Origin: a bacterium
GTDB lineage: Bacteria; Chloroflexota; Dehalococcoidia; Tepidiformales; Tepidiformaceae
DNA: 5,420 nt
NCBI GenBank assembly: GCA_945861295.1
Contig: CAMAUF010000183.1
Location: 1 to 5,420, forward strand
Reading direction: 5' to 3'
Shown: one piece after another, positions 1-5,357 of the stretch
How positions within the stretch are numbered: the first letter of the stretch is position 1
Layout of the letters: each line of letters begins with the position of its first letter
Made by a program: the position numbers and the translations under genes
The notes under the pieces: model-generated
Told to the model about the DNA's origin: nothing
The model's input: only the letters and a program-made list of their open reading frames with translations
Databases searched by the model: none

Positions 1-925
1 CCTGGCTCTCGAAGAGGAAGGCGCGGGCGGCCATCAGGGTCGCCTCGCACTCCGCTAGCCGGATCCACGCTTCCGGCATGTCCCTGACGAGCGTGCCGGA
101 CATCCAGGGTGTCTTCACCAAAGCCAGCTTCACGAACTCATCGATGGCCCCGCGCGCGATGCCGAGCGCGACCGCGCCCTTGTTGTAGGGCACCTGCACC
201 GGGTTCCGCAGGGTTGGGTTTTCGTAGAGCTTGGTCGAAGCGAGCGCGTTCATCGGCAGCAGATGTTCGGGCGGGATGTAGCCATTCGCGACGCGTACGT
301 CGGCGCTGCCAGAGCCCCGCAAGCCGGCCATGTTCCAGGTGTCCACGACCTCGAACTCGCCACGCGGGACCATCCAGGAGCTTTCCGCAGGCTTGCCGGT
401 CTCTTGGTCGATCACTTCAGCGCCCGGGTTGAGGACCATGTTCCAGGTCGCGTTGTGGCAGCCACTGGCGAAAGCGCCTTGGTACGACATGCGCCAGCCG
501 GCGCCTTCACGGCGCGCCTTGCGGTCGTAGGGCGTATTCGGTGTGCCGAGCCCGGAGCAGACCAGCATCTCCCAATCGTCCGCGATCCGGTGCGCCAACT
601 TCGGGTCCATCTGGCGCAAGATCAGCGAGTTGATCTCGGAGTTGATCTGGACACACCAGCCGACCGATCCATCGATCGCCGAGCAGGCTTCGATGATCTC
701 GATTTGGTCGCGGGCGAGGAGGTCTTCGCCGGCGAGCTCGGCCGGCATCGCGAACCGGTAGAGTCCCGCATCGGCCATCACCTTTGCCGCCCAAGCCGGC
801 AAGCTCCGGAGCTCTTGGGCCTCGTCGCCGGCTTGCACCAGTTGTTCGCGGATCTTCGCCACGCGCTCCAGCGGCGGCGTCTTCTTGAGCTGTTCCATCC
901 GATCAATGAGAGCTTGTTGGACCAT
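1..925 (-). CDS. Acyl-CoA dehydrogenase-fold flavoprotein (HsaA/DszC-like), C-terminus off the left edge
   Basis: Partial gene, 308 codons readable without a stop on the minus strand. My own translation gives the acyl-CoA dehydrogenase layout: a helical N-terminal part with AGLYRFAMPAELAGE (about residues 53-67) and EACSAIDGSVGWCVQ (79-93), then a beta domain with GAFASGCHNATW (150-161) and VVDTWNMAGLRGSGSADV (193-210), then the start of the C-terminal helical bundle with ALGIARGAIDEF (253-264). The FASGC..A.W motif is commoner in the flavin-dependent monooxygenase branch (HsaA, DszC, pigment hydroxylases) than in true fatty acyl-CoA dehydrogenases, so a hydroxylase fed by a flavin reductase is as likely as a dehydrogenase. 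The substrate cannot be told, and the distal part of the C-terminal domain is missing. I chose ATG 925 because GGAAGGGG lies 10 nt upstream. An in-frame ATG at 952 would add MASGRGVVQ, but its GGAG is only 1 nt away. It lies downstream of rseP on the same strand, about 110 bp from its stop. Confidence 0.85.
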   Translation of the reverse strand, partial: MVQQALIDRMEQLKKTPPLERVAKIREQLVQAGDEAQELRSLPAWAAKVMADAGLYRFAMPAELAGEDLLARDQIEIIEACSAIDGSVGWCVQINSEINSLILRQMDPKLAHRIADDWEMLVCSGLGTPNTPYDRKARREGAGWRMSYQGAFASGCHNATWNMVLNPGAEVIDQETGKPAESSWMVPRGEFEVVDTWNMAGLRGSGSADVRVANGYIPPEHLLPMNALASTKLYENPTLRNPVQVPYNKGAVALGIARGAIDEFVKLALVKTPWMSGTLVRDMPEAWIRLAECEATLMAARAFLFESQ

Positions 926-983
926 TTGGACAACACCCCTTCCGGAGGCCATTCTCCACTCTTTTCGCTACGCGGCAAACAGA

Positions 984-1013
984 TTGGCTGGGCAGCCAGC
1001 GAAGCCAGGCCAA
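984..1013 (-). terminator. Weak hairpin between rseP and the flavoprotein gene
   Basis: The arms TTGGCTGGGC (984-993) and GCCAGGCCAA (1004-1013) pair with one G-U and one G-A mismatch around a 10-nt loop. A compact alternative is TGGCT/AGCCA (985-989 with 994-998) with a 4-nt loop. On the minus strand it is followed by TCTGTTT, which is a poor U-tract. It sits 22 nt past the rseP stop, so it could end the dxr-rseP transcript inefficiently. This is an inference from folding by eye. Confidence 0.3.
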
Positions 1014-1034
1014 GGGACAGGGTTGGGCGCTCTT

Positions 1035-2228
1035 CTACGTCACGATGCGCTGAATGTCCATGAACGTCATCGCCACCGTGCCCGCCATGAGCAGGGCGAA
1101 CCCGGTCAGGTGGATCAGCGCTTCCTTTTCAGGCGCGATCCGGCGGCCGCCGCGCAGGATCTCCACGAAGACGAGGAAGATGCGGCCACCATCGAGCATG
1201 GGCAGCGGCAGGACGTTGAAGACCGCCAAGTTGAAGCTGAGCAGGGCGGCCAGCTCAATCAGCGACCGCCACCCGGCCTGGTCGATGATGTCGCCGGTGA
1301 TTGCGGCAATGCCGACCGGCCCCTGGAAAGCCGGCTCGCCCTTGGTCGCTGCGCCGCCGCCGCCACCGATGCGCACTTGGAGTTCGTTCTTGGTCAGGAT
1401 AACCGTCTCTAGCAGCGCTTCCAGCCCGCGCGGGACCGCTTCCCAGACGGGATACGAGACGTTTTCCGAGAAGTCGTAGAGGAGCCGGCAGTTGATGCCC
1501 AGCCCTTCGGCGTCGATGTCCGAACACGTGCCTGGAGCGCCGATCTGGATGCCGATCGGCCCTTCCAGCTCTGGCGGATGCCAGCGCGCGTAAACCTGCG
1601 CTTCCAACCGCGAACCCGCCCGGCTGATCACCCAATCCTGGGTCTCGCCGAGGTGGAGCCGGCTGGCATAGCGGAGTTCGCCCGTGTTCTTGATCTCCTT
1701 GCCTTCGATTTCGAGGACGATGTCGCCCGCTTGGAGGCCCTGGACTGGCTTCGACCCATCCTGCATCTCACCGGAAATCACCGAGTCGGTGGCCGGGGAG
1801 TTCGGCGACGTCGCCGTGATCTGCGCGAGGCTAAGCGACCGCTCCCGCGGGACCATAAACCCGACGGACATTAGGACGATGGCGATCACGACGTTCATGA
1901 AAATGCCGGCAAACATAACGACCAGGCGCTTCCAACGCGGGGCAGCCGCCAGTGATCGCGGGTCCCCCGGGTCCTCTTCGCCCAGCAGCCGGACGAAGCC
2001 GCCGATCGGCAGCCAGTTGATCGTGTATTCAGTTTCGCCACGCCGCCAAACCAGCCCCTTGATGCGGGGCGGGAAGCCGATGCCGAACTCCAGCACCTTG
2101 ATCCCGAACGCCTTGGCCGTGATGAAGTGACCCAATTCGTGAAGGACGACGAGGACGACGAGGATGCCCAGGAACGGGAACACCGCCCGCATCAGCGTCA
2201 GCGGCTCGAAAGCGACAAGAAACGTCAT
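1035..2228 (-). CDS. rseP: RseP-type site-2 intramembrane zinc metalloprotease (family M50)
   Basis: 397 aa. Membrane protease that cuts substrates within the bilayer. In E. coli RseP cleaves the anti-sigma factor RseA after DegS and also clears remnant signal peptides, but the target here is unknown. Visible features: a first membrane helix ending in the zinc motif HELGH (residues 30-34), the FGIGFPPRI strand region (48-56), a second helix about 101-125 with AGIFMN where the family GPxxN-like motif sits, one PDZ domain about 130-220 with LQAGDIVLEIEGKEI, and a third helix with NVLPLPMLDGGRI (338-350) carrying the third zinc ligand D346. A last helix lies near 372-392. The length is in the range for one-PDZ homologues, whereas E. 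coli RseP has two PDZ domains and about 450 aa. Oddities are a five-glycine run at 288-292 and two cysteines (C235, C247) in the extracytoplasmic segment after the PDZ. The ATG overlaps the dxr stop codon (TAATG), so translation is probably coupled. No separate ribosome-binding site is needed. Confidence 0.96.
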   Translation of the reverse strand: MTFLVAFEPLTLMRAVFPFLGILVVLVVLHELGHFITAKAFGIKVLEFGIGFPPRIKGLVWRRGETEYTINWLPIGGFVRLLGEEDPGDPRSLAAAPRWKRLVVMFAGIFMNVVIAIVLMSVGFMVPRERSLSLAQITATSPNSPATDSVISGEMQDGSKPVQGLQAGDIVLEIEGKEIKNTGELRYASRLHLGETQDWVISRAGSRLEAQVYARWHPPELEGPIGIQIGAPGTCSDIDAEGLGINCRLLYDFSENVSYPVWEAVPRGLEALLETVILTKNELQVRIGGGGGAATKGEPAFQGPVGIAAITGDIIDQAGWRSLIELAALLSFNLAVFNVLPLPMLDGGRIFLVFVEILRGGRRIAPEKEALIHLTGFALLMAGTVAMTFMDIQRIVT

Positions 2229-3376
2229 TATCTACTCACTACTATCGACGCTGCGACCTTCCGCGCCCAGGCATCGGCCGCAATAACGGCCTCAAGCGGC
2301 GGGTTCGCCGTCGATTCGTGCCGGCCCAAGACCTGCTCGATGATGCGCGGGATGTCGAGGAAGCCGACCTCCCGCGCGAGGAATCGACCGACCGCGACTT
2401 CGTCCGCGGCCGCCATGACGGCCGGCGCCGTGCCCCCGGCGCGGCCCGCGTCCATCGCCAGCTTGAGGCACGGGAAACGCGCGATGTCGGGCTTGCCGAA
2501 ATGGAGCGCGCCCGCCGAGGCAAGGTCGAGCACCGGCATCGGCGGCGACGGCATGCGCTCGGGATAGGCGAGCGCGCACTGGATCGGCAAGCGCATGTCC
2601 GGCACGCCGAGCTGCGCCTTGACGCTGCCATCCGAGAACTCGACGAGGGAATGGACGATCGATTCGCGATGGAGCACTACTTCCACCTTCTCCATCGGCA
2701 CATCGAACAGCCACATCGCCTCGATGGTTTCCATGCCCTTGTTCATGAGGCTCGCGCTGTCGACGGTGATCTTCGCTCCCATCTTCCAAGTCGGGTGGTT
2801 AAGCGCCTGTTCAGGGGTAACGGCGGCCAGCTCGGTTTCGGGGAGGTCGCGAAAGGCGCCGCCGCTGGCCGTGAGCAGGATGCGCCGGATTTCGTGATTT
2901 TCTTCGCCCCAGAGGCATTGCCAGATCGCCGAATGCTCGGAATCGACGGGCCGGAGGCTGCCCCCGCCCGCGACCATCGCCTCCCGGATAAGGTGACCGG
3001 CCATGACGAGGACTTCCTTGTTGGCGATCGCGACAGGCCGGCCGGCCCGCAGGGCCAGAATCGTCGGCATCAGCCCGGCTGCCCCAGCTGTGCCCACCAG
3101 GACGAGGTCTACGTCCTCGGCGATCGCCATCTCGTCCATCGAGAGCCAGCGCGCGCCCGTGACCTCGACGGCGTGGTCCAGGGCCGGGCCCCAGGCATCA
3201 GCGCAGACATACTTCGGCCGGAAGGCCTCGACCTGCCGCGAAAGCTCGACAGTGTTCTTACCCGCAGCGAGCGCCACGACGGAAAACCGGTCGGGGAGCT
3301 GGCGAATCACATCAAGCGCCTGATGCCCGATCGAGCCCGTCGAGCCGAGGACGGCGATTCGGATGGGTTGTGTCAT
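2228..3376 (-). CDS. dxr: 1-deoxy-D-xylulose 5-phosphate reductoisomerase
   Basis: Cytoplasmic enzyme that isomerises and reduces 1-deoxy-D-xylulose 5-phosphate to 2-C-methyl-D-erythritol 4-phosphate with NADPH and a divalent metal. It is the first committed step of the MEP isoprenoid pathway and the target of fosmidomycin. Numbering from ATG 3376: NADPH-binding loop GSTGSIG (11-17), AIANKE (116-121), metal site PVDSEH (143-148, ligands D145 and E147), HPTWKMG (194-200), and DSASLMNKGMETIEA (206-220) containing the third metal ligand E216. The C-terminal helical domain is complete; total 382 aa, a normal family length. An in-frame ATG at 3385 would add MVA, but it lies inside a TAGGAT box, whereas ATG 3376 falls 7 nt after that box and matches the usual family start just before the Rossmann strand. 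The gene ends in TAATG, whose A is shared with the rseP start, so the two genes form an operon. No ispG follows, although it often accompanies this pair. Confidence 0.97.
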   Translation of the reverse strand: MTQPIRIAVLGSTGSIGHQALDVIRQLPDRFSVVALAAGKNTVELSRQVEAFRPKYVCADAWGPALDHAVEVTGARWLSMDEMAIAEDVDLVLVGTAGAAGLMPTILALRAGRPVAIANKEVLVMAGHLIREAMVAGGGSLRPVDSEHSAIWQCLWGEENHEIRRILLTASGGAFRDLPETELAAVTPEQALNHPTWKMGAKITVDSASLMNKGMETIEAMWLFDVPMEKVEVVLHRESIVHSLVEFSDGSVKAQLGVPDMRLPIQCALAYPERMPSPPMPVLDLASAGALHFGKPDIARFPCLKLAMDAGRAGGTAPAVMAAADEVAVGRFLAREVGFLDIPRIIEQVLGRHESTANPPLEAVIAADAWARKVAASIVVSR

Positions 3377-3383
3377 TGCAACC

Positions 3384-3389
3384 ATCCTA
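3384..3389 (-). promoter_or_regulatory. Candidate -10 box (TAGGAT) for leaderless dxr
   Basis: On the minus strand TAGGAT is followed by GGTTGCA and then ATG (3376), so transcription starting about 7 nt after the box would begin at the start codon itself. No convincing TTGACA-like -35 lies 16-18 nt upstream; that stretch is all G/C. AGGA within the box could alternatively act as a weak Shine-Dalgarno. The match to TANNNT is seen; leaderless use is inferred from the same spacing at two other genes. Confidence 0.45.
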
Positions 3390-3480
3390 CCCGGTGGCGC
3401 GCCTGGCGGCGACCGGCGGGCTCACAACCGTCGCAGCCCCAGCCGGGGCCGAGCAGGCCGCTTCGCAGGCCGCAGGGCCG

Positions 3481-3509
3481 CCCGGTGGCCGCCGCACGGG
3501 GACTTTTTT
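3481..3509 (+). terminator. Terminator-like hairpin with T6 tract, plus strand
   Basis: CCCGGTG (3481-3487) pairs with CACGGG (3495-3500) with one bulged G, around a 7-nt GCCGCCG loop. After GAC comes TTTTTT (3504-3509). This has the form of a short intrinsic terminator read on the plus strand, but no plus-strand gene lies upstream because dxr is on the other strand. It could stop antisense transcription coming out of dxr, end a short RNA made from 3390-3503, or be an attenuator if a plus-strand promoter exists upstream. The stem is short, so it may be fortuitous. Confidence 0.4.
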
Positions 3510-3519
3510 GGCCGATCTC

Positions 3520-3547
3520 TTGTTAGCCAATGTTAACAGTGCTACAA
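3520..3547. repeat. AT-rich imperfect palindrome, candidate operator or promoter
   Basis: The core TGTTAACA (3531-3538) is a perfect 8-bp palindrome. The flanks extend the symmetry: TTGTTAGC (3520-3527) is mirrored by GCTACAA (3541-3547) with one missing base. It is the most AT-rich spot in a very GC-rich intergenic region between divergent genes, the usual place for a dimeric repressor site. The same stretch can be read as a plus-strand promoter: TTGTTA (3520-3525), a 17-nt spacer, then TACAAC (3543-3548). The two readings are compatible, as a repressor could cover the promoter. Confidence 0.35.
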
Positions 3548-3653
3548 CATGGGCGAGGGGGCCGCGCTGGGTGTCGTGTCCGCTCCACACATCCGCCGCC
3601 CCCTCTAGCCTCTCCCCGTTCCCCTCCGGTTTCGTGCCAGAGAGCGCGCCCGC

Positions 3654-3659
3654 TACACT
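3654..3659 (+). promoter_or_regulatory. Candidate -10 box (TACACT) for the leaderless DUF362 gene
   Basis: TACACT is followed by AGCCCC and then the ATG at 3666, a 6-nt gap. There is no Shine-Dalgarno sequence before this ATG, which fits transcription starting at or next to the start codon. No good -35 is visible; the hexamer 17 nt upstream is TTCGTG. Confidence 0.45.
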
Positions 3660-3665
3660 AGCCCC

Positions 3666-4790
3666 ATGACCACAGAAGTCCGCACCCAACGCGCGCCCGT
3701 GCCCCGCGTCAGCCATGAGGCGAAGGTCGCCGTGCTGTTCACGACACCGGAAACAGTCCACGCCGACTTCGCGCGGGTGATGGAGTTCGCCGATTTCCGC
3801 GACCACCTGCCCGCCGGGCGGGAGACGCTGCTCAAGGTCAACATCTCGTGGCAACACTACTACCCGGGCTGTTCGACCAGTCCGTGGCAGCTCGACGGCG
3901 TCGCCTCCGCCCTCGAAGGCGCCGGATATTCGCCGATAATCCCGGTCCAGAACGGCACCGTCGTCGTCGATTCCCACGAGGGCGAAGCGGGAAACAAGCA
4001 CGACCGCGTCCTCGCCAAGCACGGCCTTCGCAGCGTGCACCTTCAAGACCCGGGCGCGCGTTGGGTGCCGTATGCCCCCAAGGCGAAGATGCTCGTCCTT
4101 GACCAAATCTTCCCCGACGGCATCGAGATCCCGGAGATGTTCATCGGCGCCAACATCATCCATCTGCCCACGCTCAAGACGCACGTGTTTACGACGATGA
4201 CCGGGGCGATGAAGAACGCCTTCGGCGGCCTCCTCAACAACCGGCGCCACTGGACGCACTCGGTCATCCACGAAACGCTCGTCGACCTCCTCCAGATCCA
4301 GCACGAGATCCACACCGGCGTCTTCGCCGTCATGGATGGGACGATTGCGGGCGATGGCCCCGGTCCGCGGGCGATGCGCCCGCACGTCAAGAACATCATC
4401 CTCGCGAGCAGCGACCAGGTCGCAATCGACGCCATCGCCGCCAAGCTCATGGGCTTCGACCCGCTCTCCATCCCCTTCATCCGGCTGGCGCATGAGGCCG
4501 GGCTCGGCATTGGCGACCCGCGCAAGATCGAAGTCGCCGGGACCGACATCTCTGGCGTAAACTTCCACTTTCGCGGCGACGAAAACACGTTCGCCAGCTG
4601 GGGCCAGAAGAAGATCTACTGGGGTCCGTTAAAGCCGTTCGAAAAGCTGCTCTTGCGGACTCCGATCGTGCCCTGGGCCTTCGCGGCGTCCAACCTGTAC
4701 CACAACAAGTACTGGTATCCCTTCCAAGGCAAGCGCCGGATCGCGGAGATGCTCGAAACAGAGTGGGGGCAACTCTTCAAGACGTATTAG
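3666..4790 (+). CDS. DUF362 domain protein, no ferredoxin module
   Basis: 374 aa, complete, probably cytoplasmic (no signal peptide; hydrophobic stretches are short). The DUF362 pattern is clear: LLKVNISW (55-62), the conserved LPTLKTHVFTTMTGAMKNAFGG region (167-188, with K171, H173, K183, N184), the VMDGTIAGDGPGPR loop (222-235), and DQVAIDAIAAKLMGFDP (250-266) followed by GLGIGDPRKIEVAG (279-292). Many family members also carry a 4Fe-4S ferredoxin segment; this one does not. I count one cysteine, C69, so it cannot hold a cluster by itself. The last 65 residues are rich in aromatic and basic residues (YWGPLKPFEKLL, NKYWYPFQGKRR) and resemble no motif I know. The biochemical role of DUF362 is not established; the Asp/Gly-rich loop suggests ligand or metal binding, but that is a guess. 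ATG 3666 is chosen because of the TACACT box 6 nt upstream and the absence of a good earlier start. The next gene follows 62 nt after the stop on the same strand. Confidence 0.92.
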   Translation: MTTEVRTQRAPVPRVSHEAKVAVLFTTPETVHADFARVMEFADFRDHLPAGRETLLKVNISWQHYYPGCSTSPWQLDGVASALEGAGYSPIIPVQNGTVVVDSHEGEAGNKHDRVLAKHGLRSVHLQDPGARWVPYAPKAKMLVLDQIFPDGIEIPEMFIGANIIHLPTLKTHVFTTMTGAMKNAFGGLLNNRRHWTHSVIHETLVDLLQIQHEIHTGVFAVMDGTIAGDGPGPRAMRPHVKNIILASSDQVAIDAIAAKLMGFDPLSIPFIRLAHEAGLGIGDPRKIEVAGTDISGVNFHFRGDENTFASWGQKKIYWGPLKPFEKLLLRTPIVPWAFAASNLYHNKYWYPFQGKRRIAEMLETEWGQLFKTY

Positions 4791-4797
4791 CGCGGGG

Positions 4798-4825
4798 CCG
4801 GCGGTGAGGATGCGTCCGCCGCCGG
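4798..4825 (+). other. GC hairpin between the DUF362 and cupredoxin genes
   Basis: CCGGCGG (4798-4804) is complementary to CCGCCGG (4819-4825) with a 14-nt loop; a shorter alternative pairs CGGCGG (4799-4804) with CCGCCG (4816-4821). There is no T-tract after it, so it is not a classical terminator. It could partly shield the end of the DUF362 message or pause polymerase before the cupredoxin gene. Confidence 0.3.
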
Positions 4826-4835
4826 TCGCCAAGCG

Positions 4836-4846
4836 TAGGGTAGGAG
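4836..4846 (+). promoter_or_regulatory. TAGGGT box and GGAG ribosome-binding site before the cupredoxin gene
   Basis: TAGGGT (4836-4841) fits TANNNT and is directly followed by AGGAG (4842-4846). GGAG abuts ATG 4847 but is 6 nt before ATG 4853, so a ribosome using this Shine-Dalgarno would choose 4853. If TAGGGT is a -10 box, the transcript would begin near 4847 and lose the GGAG, favouring leaderless use of ATG 4847. The two signals exclude each other on one transcript. Confidence 0.4.
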
Positions 4847-4852
4847 ATGCGT

Positions 4853-5302
4853 ATGCGGTCCCTCCGAGTCGCCCTGCCGGCCGCCGTCGTGGGCCTGGCC
4901 GTAGCCTTCCTGGTAGCGGGCGCTGGGTCGGCGCAACAACCCACGCGCCGCGCCGTCGTCGCGGGCCTCGCCGCCGACAGCATCCGGACCGCGACCGCCC
5001 CAACGGCAACGCCGACGCCGACGCTCACGCCGATAGTCACGCAAGTCGTAGGCGCGGAGGTTGCGATCCAGGGCTTCGCGTTTTCGCCGAACAGCGTCAC
5101 CATACGCAAGGGCGAACGCGTCCTCTGGACGCACAAAGACGGTGGCACGCAGCACGGGATCGTCGCGAACGACTTCAGTTTCCAAAGCCCGATCGGCTCA
5201 TCGGGATTGATGTACTCCCACCTCTTCGAAGCCACGGGGACATACCCCTATCGTTGTAGTGTCCACAGTTTCATGACCGGAGCGGTCGTCGTCACCGAAT
5301 GA
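4853..5302 (+). CDS. Secreted cupredoxin (plastocyanin/amicyanin-like blue copper protein)
   Basis: 149 aa from ATG 4853. The N-terminus is a classical signal peptide: basic MRSLR, a hydrophobic core of about 20 residues (VALPAAVVGLAVAFLVAG) and probable cleavage after GSA, leaving QQPTRR. A low-complexity Thr/Pro/Ala linker follows (TATAPTATPTPTLTP, about 46-60), then one cupredoxin domain (about 68-149) beginning EVAIQGFAFSPNSVTIRKGE. The four copper ligands of the type 1 site are in order: H101 (TQHGIV), then C135, H138 and M141 in YRCSVHSFMTG. GTYPYRCSVH and the closing GAVVVTE are typical of amicyanin/plastocyanin-like domains. No lipobox is present, so release or retention by an uncleaved signal anchor is likelier than lipidation. 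The role is presumably electron transfer outside the cytoplasmic membrane; the partner cannot be told. ATG 4847 (two extra residues, MR) is the alternative start; 4853 is preferred because GGAG lies 6 nt before it. Confidence 0.9.
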   Translation: MRSLRVALPAAVVGLAVAFLVAGAGSAQQPTRRAVVAGLAADSIRTATAPTATPTPTLTPIVTQVVGAEVAIQGFAFSPNSVTIRKGERVLWTHKDGGTQHGIVANDFSFQSPIGSSGLMYSHLFEATGTYPYRCSVHSFMTGAVVVTE

Positions 5303-5344
5303 CGTCTCCGCCCTTTGGCCGAAGCTTTCGCCGTACCCAGGGGC

Positions 5345-5350
5345 TAACCT
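5345..5350 (+). promoter_or_regulatory. Candidate -10 box (TAACCT) for the gene at 5358
   Basis: TAACCT is followed by the 7-nt AGCGCCC and then ATG 5358. No Shine-Dalgarno precedes the ATG. The layout matches that before dxr and the DUF362 gene. No recognisable -35 lies 16-18 nt upstream. Confidence 0.4.
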
Positions 5351-5357
5351 AGCGCCC

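Larger units (their letters stand above)
3377..3665. other. Divergent intergenic region between dxr and the DUF362 gene
   Basis: 289 bp with no recognised gene. The left part (about 3390-3503) is extremely GC-rich and rich in short inverted repeats, for example GCCCC/GGGGC around AGCC (3436-3449), and a 9-nt direct repeat GCAGGCCGC at 3453 and 3465. The middle (3501-3548) is an AT-richer island with a T6 run and a TGTTAACA-centred palindrome. The right part (3549-3653) is C/G-rich without clear signals until TACACT at 3654. It must carry the promoters of both flanking genes and any shared operator. Confidence 0.6.

Noticed and set aside
263..1063. 266-codon plus-strand frame opposite the flavoprotein gene
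   Set aside because: The opposite strand encodes a protein with clear family motifs throughout; this frame has none and spans the rseP-flavoprotein gap.
3390..3503. Possible tRNA, riboswitch or 4.5S RNA in the GC-rich intergenic stretch
   Set aside because: There is no T-loop (TTCGA-type) sequence or cloverleaf, no TPP, cobalamin or SAM riboswitch core, and no signal-recognition-particle GNAR loop motif visible. Kept only as an unnamed structured region.
2318..3526. 402-codon plus-strand frame opposite dxr
   Set aside because: Antisense shadow of dxr with Arg/Asp/His-rich composition and no domain; it also runs on into the intergenic region.
3370..3669. 99-codon plus-strand reading frame (GTG start) filling the intergenic region, with its TGA overlapping the DUF362 ATG (ATGA)
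   Set aside because: The ATGA overlap is tempting, but the frame starts inside antisense dxr, has no ribosome-binding site, has low-complexity Ala/Pro-rich content with no recognisable motif, and contains the proposed terminator, palindrome and -10 box. Long stop-free frames are expected in DNA this GC-rich.
3387..4568. 393-codon minus-strand frame opposite the DUF362 gene
   Set aside because: It is the antisense shadow of a clearly conserved gene; the translation is rich in Asp, Val, Arg and Gly without a domain, and it continues into non-coding DNA.
5311..5336. Small inverted repeat CGAA-GCT-TTCG after the cupredoxin gene as a terminator
   Set aside because: The stem is only four pairs with a 3-nt loop, the next pair is a mismatch, and no T-tract follows; too weak to call.
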